The notes beneath the pieces were generated by a model that saw only the letters and a list, made by a program, of their open reading frames with translations, was not told the origin of the DNA and ran no database searches. From the NCBI RefSeq assembly GCF_900604535.1, contig NZ_UWOT01000003.1:62001-126000 (forward strand): a stretch of 64,000 nt of DNA, written 5' to 3'. This DNA is from Romboutsia_E sp900604535 (GTDB taxonomy: Bacteria > Bacillota > Clostridia > Peptostreptococcales > Peptostreptococcaceae). Each line of letters begins with the position of its first letter. Positions within the stretch are counted from its first letter, which is position 1. Shown here one piece after another: positions 52,222-61,795 of this stretch. The translations under genes were made by a program, and so were the position numbers.

Positions 52222-53538
52222 ATGAGAGATATAAGAAATAATTTAATAAATATATTAATGGAAGAAGTTAAGCCGGCGCTAGGATGTACTGAACCAGTAG
52301 CAGTAGCTTTAGCTTGTGCAAAAGCAAAAGAATTACTAGGAGAAGAAATTGTTAGCAATAAAATATTATTAAGTCCAAATGTTTATAAAAATGGTATGTG
52401 TGTTGGAATACCAGGGACAGATAGATTAGGATTAAAGATATCAGCAGCTATGGGGTTATTAGGTGGACATTCAGAAAATGGTCTTCAAGTTCTAGAAACT
52501 TTAGATAGCACTCAAGTAAAGGCTGCAGAAGATTATATGGATAATAATCCAATAGATATATCACCATTAGATACAGATGAGAAAGTTTATATAGAGGTTA
52601 TTTTAAAAGGAAAAAATCATAGTGTAAAAGTTGTAATAAGAAATAAACATGATAATTTTATATATTTAGAAAAAGACGGGCAAATTATATTAAATAAAGA
52701 AGAACTAACAGAAGAAGTAAAAGAAGAATCGATAACAATCGATAAACAAGAAAACATAATGGATAGTATAACTATAAAAGAATTGGTTGAAAATATTGAA
52801 AAGCTTAATTTTGAAGATATAAAGTTTTTATTAGATGGTATATCTATGAATGAGGAGATAGCGAAAGTTGGATTAGAGGGAAAAGTTGGAATTGGTGTAG
52901 GTTATGGTATGAAAAAATCCATGGAGGAAGGTATTCTAGGTGATGATTTAATGAACCAAGCTATGATGATAACGGCAGCTGCATCAGATGCAAGAATGGC
53001 TGGTGTAAAAATGCCAGTTATGAGTTCTAATGGAAGTGGAAATCATGGATTAACAGCAATACTTCCAATCGTAGCGTATAATAGAAAGTTTCCAAAGTCT
53101 GAAGAAGAGTTAGCTAAGGCTTTAGCAATATCTCATTTAGTAACAGCATATGTTAAAAACTTTACAGGTAGATTATCTGCAGTTTGTGGTTGTGGAGTAG
53201 CTGCATCAACAGGAGCAACAGCAGCAATATCATGGTTAATGAGTAAAGATATAAGTCAAATTGAAGGTGCTATAGAAAATATGGTGGCAAATTTAAGTGG
53301 AATGATTTGTGATGGAGCAAAAGCTGGTTGTGCATTAAAACTAGCATCAGCAGCATCTGCAGCTGTTCAAAGTGCAATAATAGCGAAACAAGGGTGTTAT
53401 GTACCACCTATGAATGGAATTGTAGGTTCTAGAGTTGAACAAAGTATAAAGAACTTAGGTAAAGTAAGTGATAAGGGTATGTCAACTACTGATAAAGTTA
53501 TAATAAAGGTAATGGATGAGATGAATAAGTTAAATTAA
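52222..53538 (+). CDS. cdsB: L-cysteine desulfidase (CdsB-like, UPF0597)
   Basis: A 438-residue enzyme of the YhaM/UPF0597 family. Conserved Cys in GCTEPVAV, CGCGVAAS, MICDGAKAGC (Fe-S ligands in the related serine dehydratase fold). It breaks L-cysteine into pyruvate, ammonia and H2S. AGGAGG precedes the ATG; a sigma-54 promoter and the adjacent CdsR-like activator indicate cysteine-induced expression. The same fold recurs in the L-serine dehydratase at 59369. Confidence 0.92.
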   Translation: MRDIRNNLINILMEEVKPALGCTEPVAVALACAKAKELLGEEIVSNKILLSPNVYKNGMCVGIPGTDRLGLKISAAMGLLGGHSENGLQVLETLDSTQVKAAEDYMDNNPIDISPLDTDEKVYIEVILKGKNHSVKVVIRNKHDNFIYLEKDGQIILNKEELTEEVKEESITIDKQENIMDSITIKELVENIEKLNFEDIKFLLDGISMNEEIAKVGLEGKVGIGVGYGMKKSMEEGILGDDLMNQAMMITAAASDARMAGVKMPVMSSNGSGNHGLTAILPIVAYNRKFPKSEEELAKALAISHLVTAYVKNFTGRLSAVCGCGVAASTGATAAISWLMSKDISQIEGAIENMVANLSGMICDGAKAGCALKLASAASAAVQSAIIAKQGCYVPPMNGIVGSRVEQSIKNLGKVSDKGMSTTDKVIIKVMDEMNKLN

Positions 53539-53607
53539 ATCCTCCTTGCAAAAGAAGCTAATCTCCTATAAAATGGATTTATCATTATTACAAGTGGAGG
53601 TTACATT

Positions 53608-54147
53608 ATGGATATAGCAACTAAGAAATGGGAAGTTTTATGTTCTGAAGAACAAATAAACGAAAGATTAAAAGAGCTTGGAGCTCAAATATCAGAAGAT
53701 TATAAGGATAAAAACTTATTAGTAGTATCACTATTAAAGGGAAGTTTTATATTCTGTGCGGATCTAGTTAGACAAATAAGTGTTCCAGTTAGAATAGAGT
53801 TTATGACAACAGCAAGTTATGGACATGGTGAAGAGAGTTCAGGAACTGTAAATGTAGTATCAGATGTAAAGGCAGATTTATCTGGATACGATGTTTTAGT
53901 TGTAGATGATATAACAGATAGTGCTCTTACTATGGACTTTGTTATAAAGCATTTAAGTGGAAAAAATCCTGCTAGTATAAAATCTTGTGTATTATTAGAT
54001 AAGCCAAGTAGAAGAAAAGTAGAATTAGTACCTGATTATTGTGGATTTGAAATAGAAGATAAGTTTGTTGTTGGTTATGGACTAAACTATGGTGATTACT
54101 ATAGAAATGTACCATATGTATTTAACGTAACAAACGAAGATAGATAG
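53608..54147 (+). CDS. hpt: hypoxanthine phosphoribosyltransferase
   Basis: A 179-residue purine salvage enzyme. PRPP loop VLVVDDITDSALTMDF at about 102-117, plus SLLKGSFIF near the N-terminus. In this family the loop often reads EDI(I/V)DSG; here DDITDSA, mildly diverged. GGAGG precedes the ATG. Confidence 0.94.
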   Translation: MDIATKKWEVLCSEEQINERLKELGAQISEDYKDKNLLVVSLLKGSFIFCADLVRQISVPVRIEFMTTASYGHGEESSGTVNVVSDVKADLSGYDVLVVDDITDSALTMDFVIKHLSGKNPASIKSCVLLDKPSRRKVELVPDYCGFEIEDKFVVGYGLNYGDYYRNVPYVFNVTNEDR

Positions 54148-54156
54148 GTATGTCTG

Positions 54157-54201
54157 GAGGTTTTGTGTTCGCTGGGATTAACGAACACAAAACCTCTTTT
54201 T
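54157..54201 (+). terminator. terminator after hpt
   Basis: GAGGTTTTGTGTTCG pairs perfectly with CGAACACAAAACCTC over a 10-base loop, then five T. Confidence 0.95.
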
Positions 54202-54231
54202 GGTTGAAATGTTTAAAATAAAGGAGATATT

Positions 54232-54639
54232 ATGATGAGCAAAAGAGTTATGCATCATGTTTGTATTCAGACTGAGGATTATGAGAAATCTTTGGCGTTT
54301 TATAGAGATGTTATGGAGTTTGAAGTTGTTCAGGTTAGTGAAGGTTTTCATGGTAGAGATTTTAATACTTGGCTTAAATTTGGAGAATTCATGATAGAAC
54401 TTCAAACTGCTAAGAATGGTGAGTCTCTTAATAAGTGGAGTTCTAAAAATGAGGGAATCGTTCATATGTGTTTTTTAGTGGATAATATTGATGAAGAATA
54501 TAATAGAATTATAGATATGGGTTATGATAATTTTAAGGTTAAAAATGGAGAGATTATTTATAATGTAGAAGGTTGTAAATTGTTCAAAATTAAAGCACCA
54601 GAAGGTACAGAAATAGAAATTAGAGATACAAATATATAA
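54232..54639 (+). CDS. VOC-family (glyoxalase-like) protein
   Basis: A 135-residue protein with one glyoxalase/VOC fold: HHVCIQTEDYEKSLAFYRDVM at the start (split here as HHVCIQTEDYEKS), GIVHMCFLVDN in the middle and GTEIEIRD at the end supply His and Glu metal ligands. Substrate unknown. AAAGGAG precedes the ATG. The second Met (54235) could also start. Confidence 0.88.
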   Translation: MMSKRVMHHVCIQTEDYEKSLAFYRDVMEFEVVQVSEGFHGRDFNTWLKFGEFMIELQTAKNGESLNKWSSKNEGIVHMCFLVDNIDEEYNRIIDMGYDNFKVKNGEIIYNVEGCKLFKIKAPEGTEIEIRDTNI

Positions 54640-54650
54640 TAAAAATAAAA

Positions 54651-54702
54651 ACGCCTCTTATATAAATTAAGAAGTATACCTTAGTTATATGTGGAGGCTT
54701 TA
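54651..54702 (+). terminator. terminator after the VOC gene
   Basis: GCCTC-TTATATAA region pairs with TTATATG-GAGGC, followed by TTTAATT. Short T run. Confidence 0.6.
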
Positions 54703-54770
54703 ATTGTATCAAAAACATTATAAACTAAATATGATAATAGTAGTACTATATTTAATAGGGGGTTGATATT

Positions 54771-55373
54771 GTGAGAGATTGGAATTTAAAGTATTCATTG
54801 ATTAGAATGCTTCATGCTGTGCCAGAAGGGGATAGAGTAGATATATATATAAATAATATGCCTTTTTATAAAAACTTAGCTTTTACTGAATTTAGTCCGT
54901 ATGTATATGTACCGGAAGGCAATTATACTGTAACTGTGTATCCTATTGATACTCAAGAGAACCCTATAATAAATGAAAAAATAGATGTAAAAGTAGGGGA
55001 ATTAGCAACAATTGCTATTAGTGGTAGTGAAAATGATGTAATATTAATTCCTGTGGTAGAAGAGGCTGAGGTTGTAGAGGGGAATAATGCTAAAATTAGA
55101 GTTGTACACTTAGTTCCAAATGGACCATCAGTTAATATTGAAGTAAATGGACAAAATTTATATAGTAATGTGGAATTTAGAGAAGTAACTCCTTATGTAA
55201 CTGTTTTGGCAGGTGAATATGTAGTTAATATAGAAGAATCTGAAGAGGGAAAAATAATATTAAAAAATAAGGTAATATTAAATGCTGGAAGGATATATAC
55301 GTTTTATGCTGTAGGAAATTTACCAAATGCGGAAGTAATCCAATCTTTAGATGGAGCTACATTTATGAATTAA
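54771..55373 (+). CDS. DUF4397 domain protein
   Basis: A 200-residue protein with two beta-rich repeats: LIRMLHAVPEGDRVDIYINN at the N-terminus (shown in part as LIRMLHAVPEGDRVD) and IRVVHLVPNGPSVNIEVNG in the second half. No signal peptide is evident. DUF4397 proteins occur on surfaces and, in spore formers, in coat or exosporium preparations; role not known. GTG start after GGGGG. Confidence 0.85.
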   Translation: MRDWNLKYSLIRMLHAVPEGDRVDIYINNMPFYKNLAFTEFSPYVYVPEGNYTVTVYPIDTQENPIINEKIDVKVGELATIAISGSENDVILIPVVEEAEVVEGNNAKIRVVHLVPNGPSVNIEVNGQNLYSNVEFREVTPYVTVLAGEYVVNIEESEEGKIILKNKVILNAGRIYTFYAVGNLPNAEVIQSLDGATFMN

Positions 55374-55381
55374 AACAATAT

Positions 55382-55428
55382 AAAAAGCTATAAACAATAG
55401 ATATGAGTCTAATTGTTTATAGCTTTTA
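55382..55428. terminator. bidirectional terminator between the DUF4397 and dapH genes
   Basis: AAAAGCTATAAACAAT pairs with ATTGTTTATAGCTTTT over a 13-base loop. Serves both convergent genes. Confidence 0.9.
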
Positions 55429-55452
55429 TCATTTAGGCTGGTAAATGATATA

Positions 55453-56169
55453 TTAATCTAATTTCCTTAAATCACTTAATATTTGTGTTTTAGATGAAGT
55501 TTTTTCATCCTTAAATTTTAATAATTTAGCAGGTGAACCAGCAACTACTGTATTAGGTTCGACATCTTTTGTAACAACAGAACCCGCAGCTACAACAGCA
55601 CCTTTACCTACTCTTACACCCTCTAAAATAACACAGTTAGCACCAATAACAACATCATCCTCTATTACTACTGGAGTAGCAGAAGGTGGTTCTAAAACAC
55701 CTGCTACAACAGAACAAGCTCCTAGATGAACATTTTTACCTATTATGCCTCTTGCTCCGATTACTGCATTCATATCTACCATAGAACCTTCACCTATAAC
55801 AGCTCCTATATTAACAACAGCTCCCATCATAATAACTGCATTTTTACCGATAGTAACCATATCCCTTATAAGTGCACCTGGTTCAATTCTTGCTTCTTCA
55901 TGTAAATAGTTATACATAGGGATAGCAGAGTTTCTTCTATCATATTCTATATGAATATCGTCAATATGGTTTTTTATACTTTCAAGCTCATTCATTATAA
56001 CATTATAATCTCCGATTAAAGTATAAGAACCATTACCTCCAAAAACTTTAAATTTATCGTTTCTTTTTAAACGTAAAAGCTTACCAGTAATATATATTTT
56101 TACAGGTGTTTGCTTTTCTGAGTCCTTTATAAATCTTGCAATTTCATAAGCATCATTTAAATTTATCAT
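55453..56169 (-). CDS. dapH: tetrahydrodipicolinate N-acetyltransferase
   Basis: A 238-residue left-handed beta-helix enzyme. Hexapeptide repeats from about residue 95 (ARIEPGALIRDMVTIGKNAVI), with the C-terminal GSVVTKDVEPNTVVAGSPAK. The N-terminal 85-residue domain is that of DapH/DapD acetyltransferases. It acetylates tetrahydrodipicolinate in the diaminopimelate and lysine route. Last gene of asd-dapA-dapB-dapH. GGGGGAAT precedes the ATG. Confidence 0.94.
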   Translation of the reverse strand: MINLNDAYEIARFIKDSEKQTPVKIYITGKLLRLKRNDKFKVFGGNGSYTLIGDYNVIMNELESIKNHIDDIHIEYDRRNSAIPMYNYLHEEARIEPGALIRDMVTIGKNAVIMMGAVVNIGAVIGEGSMVDMNAVIGARGIIGKNVHLGACSVVAGVLEPPSATPVVIEDDVVIGANCVILEGVRVGKGAVVAAGSVVTKDVEPNTVVAGSPAKLLKFKDEKTSSKTQILSDLRKLD

Positions 56170-56199
56170 AAGTTGAATTCCCCCTTGATTATGTCTTAA

Positions 56200-56943
56200 T
56201 TAAAATATATTATCCATGTTATAGTATCCAGGATCTTGATTAGCTAAAAATTTAGCAGCAGTAATAGATCCTTTTGCAAATATGTCCTTAGATTGGGCCG
56301 TATGCTTTATTTCAAGAACTTCATCATGACCAGCAAATATTACGTCATGTTCACCAACAATAGTTCCACCTCTAATAGCGTGTATACCTATTTCATTTTC
56401 TTTTCTTTTAGCTTCACGCCCATATCGCCCATATTTATTTTCTGACATTGGTAAAACCTCTTTAATAGAGTTAGCTATCATTACAGCGGTACCGCTTGGA
56501 GCATCTACCTTTTTATTATGGTGTTTTTCGATTACTTCTATATCAAAATCACTTAGTGCTTTAGCAGCCTGTTTTACTAATCTTAGTAATACATTAACTC
56601 CTAAAGACATGTTATAAGAGTGAAATATAGGTATAGCTTTAGATGCATTATAAATCTTATCAAACTCTTCATCATTATAACCTGTAGTAGCTATAACTAG
56701 TGGAGTTTTAGTTTTTAATGCATAACTTAAAACTTCATCTAAAGCTAAGTGATGTGAGAAATCTATTATAACATCAGCATTTTCACTAACATAGTCAAAA
56801 GAAGAGTATGCTTTAAATCCTAAATCATTGTTATTTTGAGGAGAAACCCCACAAACTAATTCTAAATTAGAGTCCTCATTAACACAGTTAGCCAAAACTC
56901 TTCCCATTTTTCCACTACATCCATTTATTATTACTTTTAGCAT
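56200..56943 (-). CDS. dapB: 4-hydroxy-tetrahydrodipicolinate reductase
   Basis: A 247-residue NAD(P)H-dependent reductase. Rossmann loop NGCSGKMGRV at the N-terminus and the substrate motif EKHHNKKVDAPSGTA around residue 150. The start was set at ATG 56943 because AGGAGGGA lies just ahead of it; it overlaps dapA by 7 bases. Second-last step shown here towards diaminopimelate. Confidence 0.96.
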   Translation of the reverse strand: MLKVIINGCSGKMGRVLANCVNEDSNLELVCGVSPQNNNDLGFKAYSSFDYVSENADVIIDFSHHLALDEVLSYALKTKTPLVIATTGYNDEEFDKIYNASKAIPIFHSYNMSLGVNVLLRLVKQAAKALSDFDIEVIEKHHNKKVDAPSGTAVMIANSIKEVLPMSENKYGRYGREAKRKENEIGIHAIRGGTIVGEHDVIFAGHDEVLEIKHTAQSKDIFAKGSITAAKFLANQDPGYYNMDNIF

Positions 56944-57833
56944 GTTCCCTCCTGTAATTTTAGTCCACAATTGACTAATTGTTGCTTTAGAACTTCTACA
57001 TTTTTAGGATCCATTTCAGCAAGAGGCAGTCTTAAACCACCAACCTCGAATCCAAGTAAATTAGCAGCTGTTTTTACTGGAACAGGATTTACCTCTATAA
57101 ATAAAGCATCTATAAGAGGTTTCATTCCAAGTTGAAGTTCTCTAGAACCATTTATATCTCCTTCAAAGAATTTATAAACTAAATCATGAGTTTCTTGAGG
57201 ACAAATATTAGCCAGTACTGATATTACACCATGGCCTCCAAGAGATAATAATGGTAATATAGTATCATCATTACCAGAGTAAACAGCGAAATCTTTTGGA
57301 ACTAATCTACAAACTTCAGCAACTTGAGCTAAGTTTCCGCTAGCTTCCTTTATACCAACTATGTTTTTAACCTGAGCAAGTTCAGAAACCATACTAGGAG
57401 CAAGATTGACACCAGTTCTGCTAGGAACGTTATACATTATTATAGGTATATTAACGCTAGAGGCTATAGTTTCAAAGTGTTTTTTTATTCCAGATTTATT
57501 TCCTTTATTATAATAAGGTGTTATAACTAAAAGAGCATCTGCTCCAAATTTCTCAGCTTGTTGACACATATAAATAGAGTGAATAGTATCATTTCCACCA
57601 GTGCCAGCTATGATAGGTATTCTTTTATTAGCCTTATCTATAACATATTTTATAACAGCAAGATGCTCTTCATCATCAAGAGTACTAGCTTCACCTGTAG
57701 TACCACAAGCAACTATAGCATCTGTATTATTTTCTATATGAAATTCAACTAATTCACCAAGTTTTTCATAGTTAACTCTACCATTCTCATCAAATGGAGT
57801 AATTAAAGCAACTGCAGATCCTTTAAATATCAT
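56937..57833 (-). CDS. dapA: 4-hydroxy-tetrahydrodipicolinate synthase
   Basis: A 298-residue aldolase. Schiff-base Lys in VGIKEASG (about 161), Tyr in VITPYYNKG, and GTTGEASTL for pyruvate binding. It condenses aspartate semialdehyde and pyruvate. AAGGGGGA precedes the ATG. Second gene of the lysine operon. Confidence 0.97.
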   Translation of the reverse strand: MIFKGSAVALITPFDENGRVNYEKLGELVEFHIENNTDAIVACGTTGEASTLDDEEHLAVIKYVIDKANKRIPIIAGTGGNDTIHSIYMCQQAEKFGADALLVITPYYNKGNKSGIKKHFETIASSVNIPIIMYNVPSRTGVNLAPSMVSELAQVKNIVGIKEASGNLAQVAEVCRLVPKDFAVYSGNDDTILPLLSLGGHGVISVLANICPQETHDLVYKFFEGDINGSRELQLGMKPLIDALFIEVNPVPVKTAANLLGFEVGGLRLPLAEMDPKNVEVLKQQLVNCGLKLQEGTC

Positions 57834-57882
57834 AACGATATCCCCCTTAAAATATAAAAATTAAAAATAATTTTTAATAAAT

Positions 57883-58881
57883 TTAAACTAAATTATATTT
57901 TAATAGCAACTCAGCTATTTGAACTGCATTAGTAGCAGCACCTTTTCTGATGTTATCAGCTACACACCAGAAGTTTAATCCGTTATCGATACTAAAGTCT
58001 CTTCTTATTCTTCCAACAAAAACTTCATCATTACCGTTTGCATCAATTGTTGTAGGATATTCTAATTTTTCTGGATTATCTATTACAATAACACCATCTG
58101 CATTTTTTAAATCATTTATTACATCATTAAGTTCAAATGGATTTTCAAGCTCAATATTTATAGATTCACTATGACAGTTTTTAACAGGAACTCTAACTGT
58201 AGTAGCAGTGACTTTTAAGTTATAGTTATTAAATATTTTCATAGTTTCGTTTACCATTTTCATCTCTTCTTTTGTATAGCCATTTTCAGTAAATACATCT
58301 ATATGAGGAAGACAGTTAAAGGCTATTTGATGAGGATAAAAGCTATTAGCTTCTCCGTTTACACCATTTTCTAAATCTTTAACTCCTCTCACACCAGAAC
58401 CAGATACAGCTTGGTATGTAGAGTAAATAACTCTTTTTATTTTATATTTTTCTTGAAGTGGTTTTAATGGAACTACAGCTTGTATAGTAGAGCAATTTGG
58501 ATTAGCTATAATCCCTTTATGATCTTTAACTGCATCAGGATTAACTTCAGGAACCACTAATGGAACATTAGGGTCCATTCTCCACTGACTGGAATTATCT
58601 ACTACAATAGCTCCTTTAGATGCTGCAATAGGTGCAAATTTTTCACTTATAGATCCACCTGCAGAGAATAATGCTATTTGTATATCTCTATCAAAAGAGT
58701 TTTTAGTTAATTCTTCAACTATATACTCTTTTCCTGCAAATTTAACTACAGAACCTGCTGATTTAGCAGATGAAAATAAATAAAGATTTTTTATTGGAAA
58801 ATGCCTTTCTTCTAACACTTTTAAAAATGTTCTACCAACCATACCAGTAGCACCAACTATTGCCACATTTATCTTTTTCAT
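57883..58881 (-). CDS. asd: aspartate-semialdehyde dehydrogenase
   Basis: A 332-residue enzyme. NADP loop GATGMVGRTFLKVLEER at the start, active-site Cys in NPNCSTIQA (about 129) and His in the HSESINIE region. Makes aspartate semialdehyde for lysine, threonine and methionine. Start chosen at ATG 58881 with GGGGTGA 5-6 bases upstream (in-frame GTG at 58890 lies within that site). First gene after the lysine riboswitch. Confidence 0.95.
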   Translation of the reverse strand: MKKINVAIVGATGMVGRTFLKVLEERHFPIKNLYLFSSAKSAGSVVKFAGKEYIVEELTKNSFDRDIQIALFSAGGSISEKFAPIAASKGAIVVDNSSQWRMDPNVPLVVPEVNPDAVKDHKGIIANPNCSTIQAVVPLKPLQEKYKIKRVIYSTYQAVSGSGVRGVKDLENGVNGEANSFYPHQIAFNCLPHIDVFTENGYTKEEMKMVNETMKIFNNYNLKVTATTVRVPVKNCHSESINIELENPFELNDVINDLKNADGVIVIDNPEKLEYPTTIDANGNDEVFVGRIRRDFSIDNGLNFWCVADNIRKGAATNAVQIAELLLKYNLV

Positions 58882-58937
58882 TTTAATCACCCCAATTTAA
58901 TATATATTTACCAAAGTTATATAAAATACATACAATT

Positions 58938-58972
58938 AAAAAAACGTACAAAGGTATACTTTGTACGTTTTA
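58938..58972 (-). terminator. riboswitch-controlled terminator
   Basis: On the minus strand AAAACGTACAAAG pairs with CTTTGTACGTTTT, with more T after it. Confidence 0.92.
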
Positions 58973-59158
58973 AAATACATAAAAGTAAACCTTGTAGCTC
59001 AACACTTAAGATAAGTGACAGTATTGTATATATTCTATACAATCCCAGAAAATACCTTTGCCAAGATATATCTTCGGCTATAATTCCTTTCTCTAATTAT
59101 TAACGCTTGCCAGCTACAATTAGTTACTAATAATTACAGCGCCTCTACGATAGGTTAA
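58938..59158 (-). ncRNA. lysine riboswitch (L box) controlling asd-dapA-dapB-dapH
   Basis: Read on the minus strand: P1 arms AACC..GTAG and CTAC..GGTT enclose the L-box landmarks AGAGGCGC, AGAAAGGA, AGCCGAAG, TTGG, CTGGGA, ACTGTCAC and GAGCTAC, in the right order. The aptamer spans about 58987-59158. The terminator (58938-58972) follows. High lysine should stop transcription before asd. Confidence 0.95.
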
Positions 59159-59222
59159 GAGACTATAAATAATTTAGTATAATTTTAATGTATAAATCTC
59201 TAAAAATCAATTTAAATTTTAG

Positions 59223-59282
59223 AAAATTCTAAATTTTAATGCAAATAATGAAATTAGGTTGAAAAAATTCTAAATTTTAATG
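59223..59282 (+). repeat. direct repeats upstream of the L-serine dehydratase gene
   Basis: A 19-base sequence (AAAATTCTAAATTTTAATG) occurs at 59223-59241 and 59264-59282, 41 bases apart, about four helical turns. Positions suit a regulator site ahead of the gene at 59369; low sequence complexity is a caution. Confidence 0.6.
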
Positions 59283-59368
59283 AATAATTTGTATCTAATA
59301 ATATGACAAAAAGATATAATTAAAATTGAAGGAATATACTAATTATCACAATATAAGGGGGAAATTTA

Positions 59369-60562
59369 GTGGATACTTTAAAAGAATTATTTAAAATTGG
59401 TTGTGGTCCGTCAAGCTCTCATACAATGGGTCCGCAAAGAGCAGCTAAAAAGTTTAGAGATAAGAATCATAATGCAGATAGTTTTAGAGTAAATTTATAT
59501 GGTAGTTTAGCGGCAACAGGGGAAGGTCACTTGACAGATTATATTATAAAAAAAACATTAGAACCTAAAAGTGTTGAAATAATATGGGAACCAGATGAAA
59601 TAAAAGATTTCCATCCAAATGGAATGACATTTAGGGCTCTAGATAAAGATAATAATGTGATAGATGAGTATACAGTGTTTTCAATAGGCGGAGGAAGTTT
59701 AAAAGAAGAAAATGAAAATACATCAAATATTAGTAAACAATACCCTTTGACTACAATGACAGATATTATGAATTGGTGTAATGAAAATAATAAAACCTTA
59801 TTGGATTATGTTTTAGAAAATGAAGATGACGATGTTTTTGAATATATAGATAATATAAGAATAGCGATGAGACGATCTATAAAAGAAGGATTAGAATCAA
59901 CCGAATTTATACCTGGCAAGTTACAATTAAAAAGGCGTGCTAAAGACTTTTATAATAAATATTTAGAAAGTAATAAATTTACAACTATGTTATTTTCTTA
60001 TGCATTAGCTGCTTCAGAGCAAAATGCTTCTGGAAATATGATAGTTACAGCTCCAACATGTGGTTCAGCAGGAGTTATACCAGGGGTACTTTTAAGTTTA
60101 CAAGACCATGGTGAATATACTGATAATCAAATAAATGAGGCATTATTAGTAGGAGGATTGATTGGAAATATTATAAAATACAATGCATCAATTTCAGGTG
60201 CTGAAGTAGGATGTCAAGGTGAAATCGGTGCTGCATGTTCTATGGCTGCTGCAGCTATTGCATATCTTAAAGGTGGAACTACTGAGCAAATAGAGTATGC
60301 AGCTGAAATAGCATTAGAGCATCACTTAGGAATGACATGTGACCCGGTATATGGGTATGTTCAGATTCCATGTATAGAAAGAAATGCTATCGGAGCAGAA
60401 AGAGCTTTAGACTCAGCTAACTATGCTTTATTGACAGATGGAACACATTTTATAACATTAGATCAAGTAATTCAAACTATGAAGGAAACAGGTATAGATA
60501 TGATGGATAAATATAAAGAAACTGCTAAAGGTGGTTTAGCTAAGCACTTTTTCTCATGTTAA
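59369..60562 (+). CDS. L-serine dehydratase, single-chain iron-sulfur type
   Basis: A 397-residue L-serine ammonia-lyase. The N-terminus has GCGPSSSHTMGPQRAA (beta-type domain); the alpha part has APTCGSAGVIPG, GAEVGCQGEIGAACSMAAA and MTCDPVYGYVQIPC, whose cysteines hold the 4Fe-4S cluster. The beta domain is shorter than in two-part enzymes and lies in the same chain. Makes pyruvate and ammonia from serine. GTG start after AAGGGGGA. Confidence 0.93.
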   Translation: MDTLKELFKIGCGPSSSHTMGPQRAAKKFRDKNHNADSFRVNLYGSLAATGEGHLTDYIIKKTLEPKSVEIIWEPDEIKDFHPNGMTFRALDKDNNVIDEYTVFSIGGGSLKEENENTSNISKQYPLTTMTDIMNWCNENNKTLLDYVLENEDDDVFEYIDNIRIAMRRSIKEGLESTEFIPGKLQLKRRAKDFYNKYLESNKFTTMLFSYALAASEQNASGNMIVTAPTCGSAGVIPGVLLSLQDHGEYTDNQINEALLVGGLIGNIIKYNASISGAEVGCQGEIGAACSMAAAAIAYLKGGTTEQIEYAAEIALEHHLGMTCDPVYGYVQIPCIERNAIGAERALDSANYALLTDGTHFITLDQVIQTMKETGIDMMDKYKETAKGGLAKHFFSC

Positions 60563-60605
60563 CAAAAACATAGTTTAAATAATTCACTCAAGGGGGAAGA
60601 AAAAT

Positions 60606-61724
60606 ATGAATGACATAAAGGCATTGTTTGAAAAACTGAAAAATCATAGAAATAAATTACATAATATTGGTGAAATAGGTAGAAAAGAATATAATACATC
60701 AAAATATATAAGAAGTTATTTAGATAAATTAGGAATAGAATATAGTGTTTATATAGAAACTGGTACGGTAGGTATTATAAAAGGAAAAAATCCTAGAAAA
60801 ACTATAGCATTTAGATCAGATATTGACGCATTAAGTACTGAAAATGGAGTTAAGCATTTATGTGGACATGATGGGCATATGAGTATTTTACTTGGATTAA
60901 TAGAATATCTAAATAATAATAGGCATAATTTAAATGATAATATTGTATTTATATTTCAACCAGCAGAAGAAGCGCCTGGTGGAGCTGAAGAAATGATAAA
61001 ACAAGGTGTTCTCAAAGATTATAATGTAGATGAAATATATGGATTACACATATATCCTGAAATACCAGAAGGATATATTGGTTTAAGAGATGGTTATTTC
61101 TTAGCACAAGGAGCAGAAATAGATATAAATATAACTGCTAAAAGTGCCCATGGAGCTATGCCTCAAAATGGAATAGATGCTACTGTAGTTGCTTCTAGCT
61201 TAATAAGCAATTTACAAAGTATAGTTTCTAGAAACTTAAGTCCTATAGATAATGGAGTAATTACAATAGGAAAACTAAATGCAGGATCTGTAAGAAATAT
61301 AGTTGCTGAAAATGCATATTTAGAAGGAACTATGAGAACATTTAGTCCAGAAACTTACGCACATATGAAAAAGAGAATTAAGGAAGTTGTATCTGGGTGT
61401 GAAGTTATGTATAATTGTAAAATTGATGCAGAGATAAGAGATTTTTATCCTGCTGTAAATAATGATAAAAAGTTGTATGATGAATTTATAAATATAATAG
61501 GTGAAGATAAAATAATAAAGTTAGACCCTTTAATGATATCGGAGGACTTTTCATACTATCAAAAAGAAGTTCCAGGATTATTTTTTATGTTAGGTTCTAG
61601 AAATGAAGAAAAAGGATATATAAATGGACTTCATAATATTAATTTCAATTTTGATGAAAAAATTTTCTTAAATGCCTTAGAAATATATATTAAATTATTA
61701 AAAGCTAAAAAATTACTAAATTAA
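60606..61724 (+). CDS. M20-family amidohydrolase/peptidase
   Basis: A 372-residue metallohydrolase of the M20D group (hippurate hydrolase, N-acyl amino acid amidohydrolase). Motifs: FRSDIDAL, LCGHDGHMSILLG, FQPAEEAPGGAEEMI, YGLHIYPE, KSAHGAMPQNGIDA. Cytoplasmic. It removes acyl groups from amino acids; exact substrate not known, and N-acetyl-diaminopimelate deacetylase (dapL-type) is an option given the nearby dap genes. AAGGGGGA precedes the ATG, 43 bases after the serine dehydratase gene. Confidence 0.9.
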   Translation: MNDIKALFEKLKNHRNKLHNIGEIGRKEYNTSKYIRSYLDKLGIEYSVYIETGTVGIIKGKNPRKTIAFRSDIDALSTENGVKHLCGHDGHMSILLGLIEYLNNNRHNLNDNIVFIFQPAEEAPGGAEEMIKQGVLKDYNVDEIYGLHIYPEIPEGYIGLRDGYFLAQGAEIDINITAKSAHGAMPQNGIDATVVASSLISNLQSIVSRNLSPIDNGVITIGKLNAGSVRNIVAENAYLEGTMRTFSPETYAHMKKRIKEVVSGCEVMYNCKIDAEIRDFYPAVNNDKKLYDEFINIIGEDKIIKLDPLMISEDFSYYQKEVPGLFFMLGSRNEEKGYINGLHNINFNFDEKIFLNALEIYIKLLKAKKLLN

Positions 61725-61795
61725 AAATTAACCCCTTTGTTTTTTGTATAAATTTTGTCTAGATGATAAAAATACAGAAAAGAAGGGGTGTTTTT

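Noticed and set aside
53538..53602. Possible hairpin hiding the hpt ribosome site (CCTCC with GGAGG)
   Set aside because: Only five contiguous pairs plus three across a bulge; too weak compared with the hydrogenase case.
61730..61790. Possible hairpin over the ribosome site of the SASP-like gene (ACCCCTT with AAGGGGT)
   Set aside because: Seven pairs over a 46-base loop; may equally be a weak terminator of the preceding gene.
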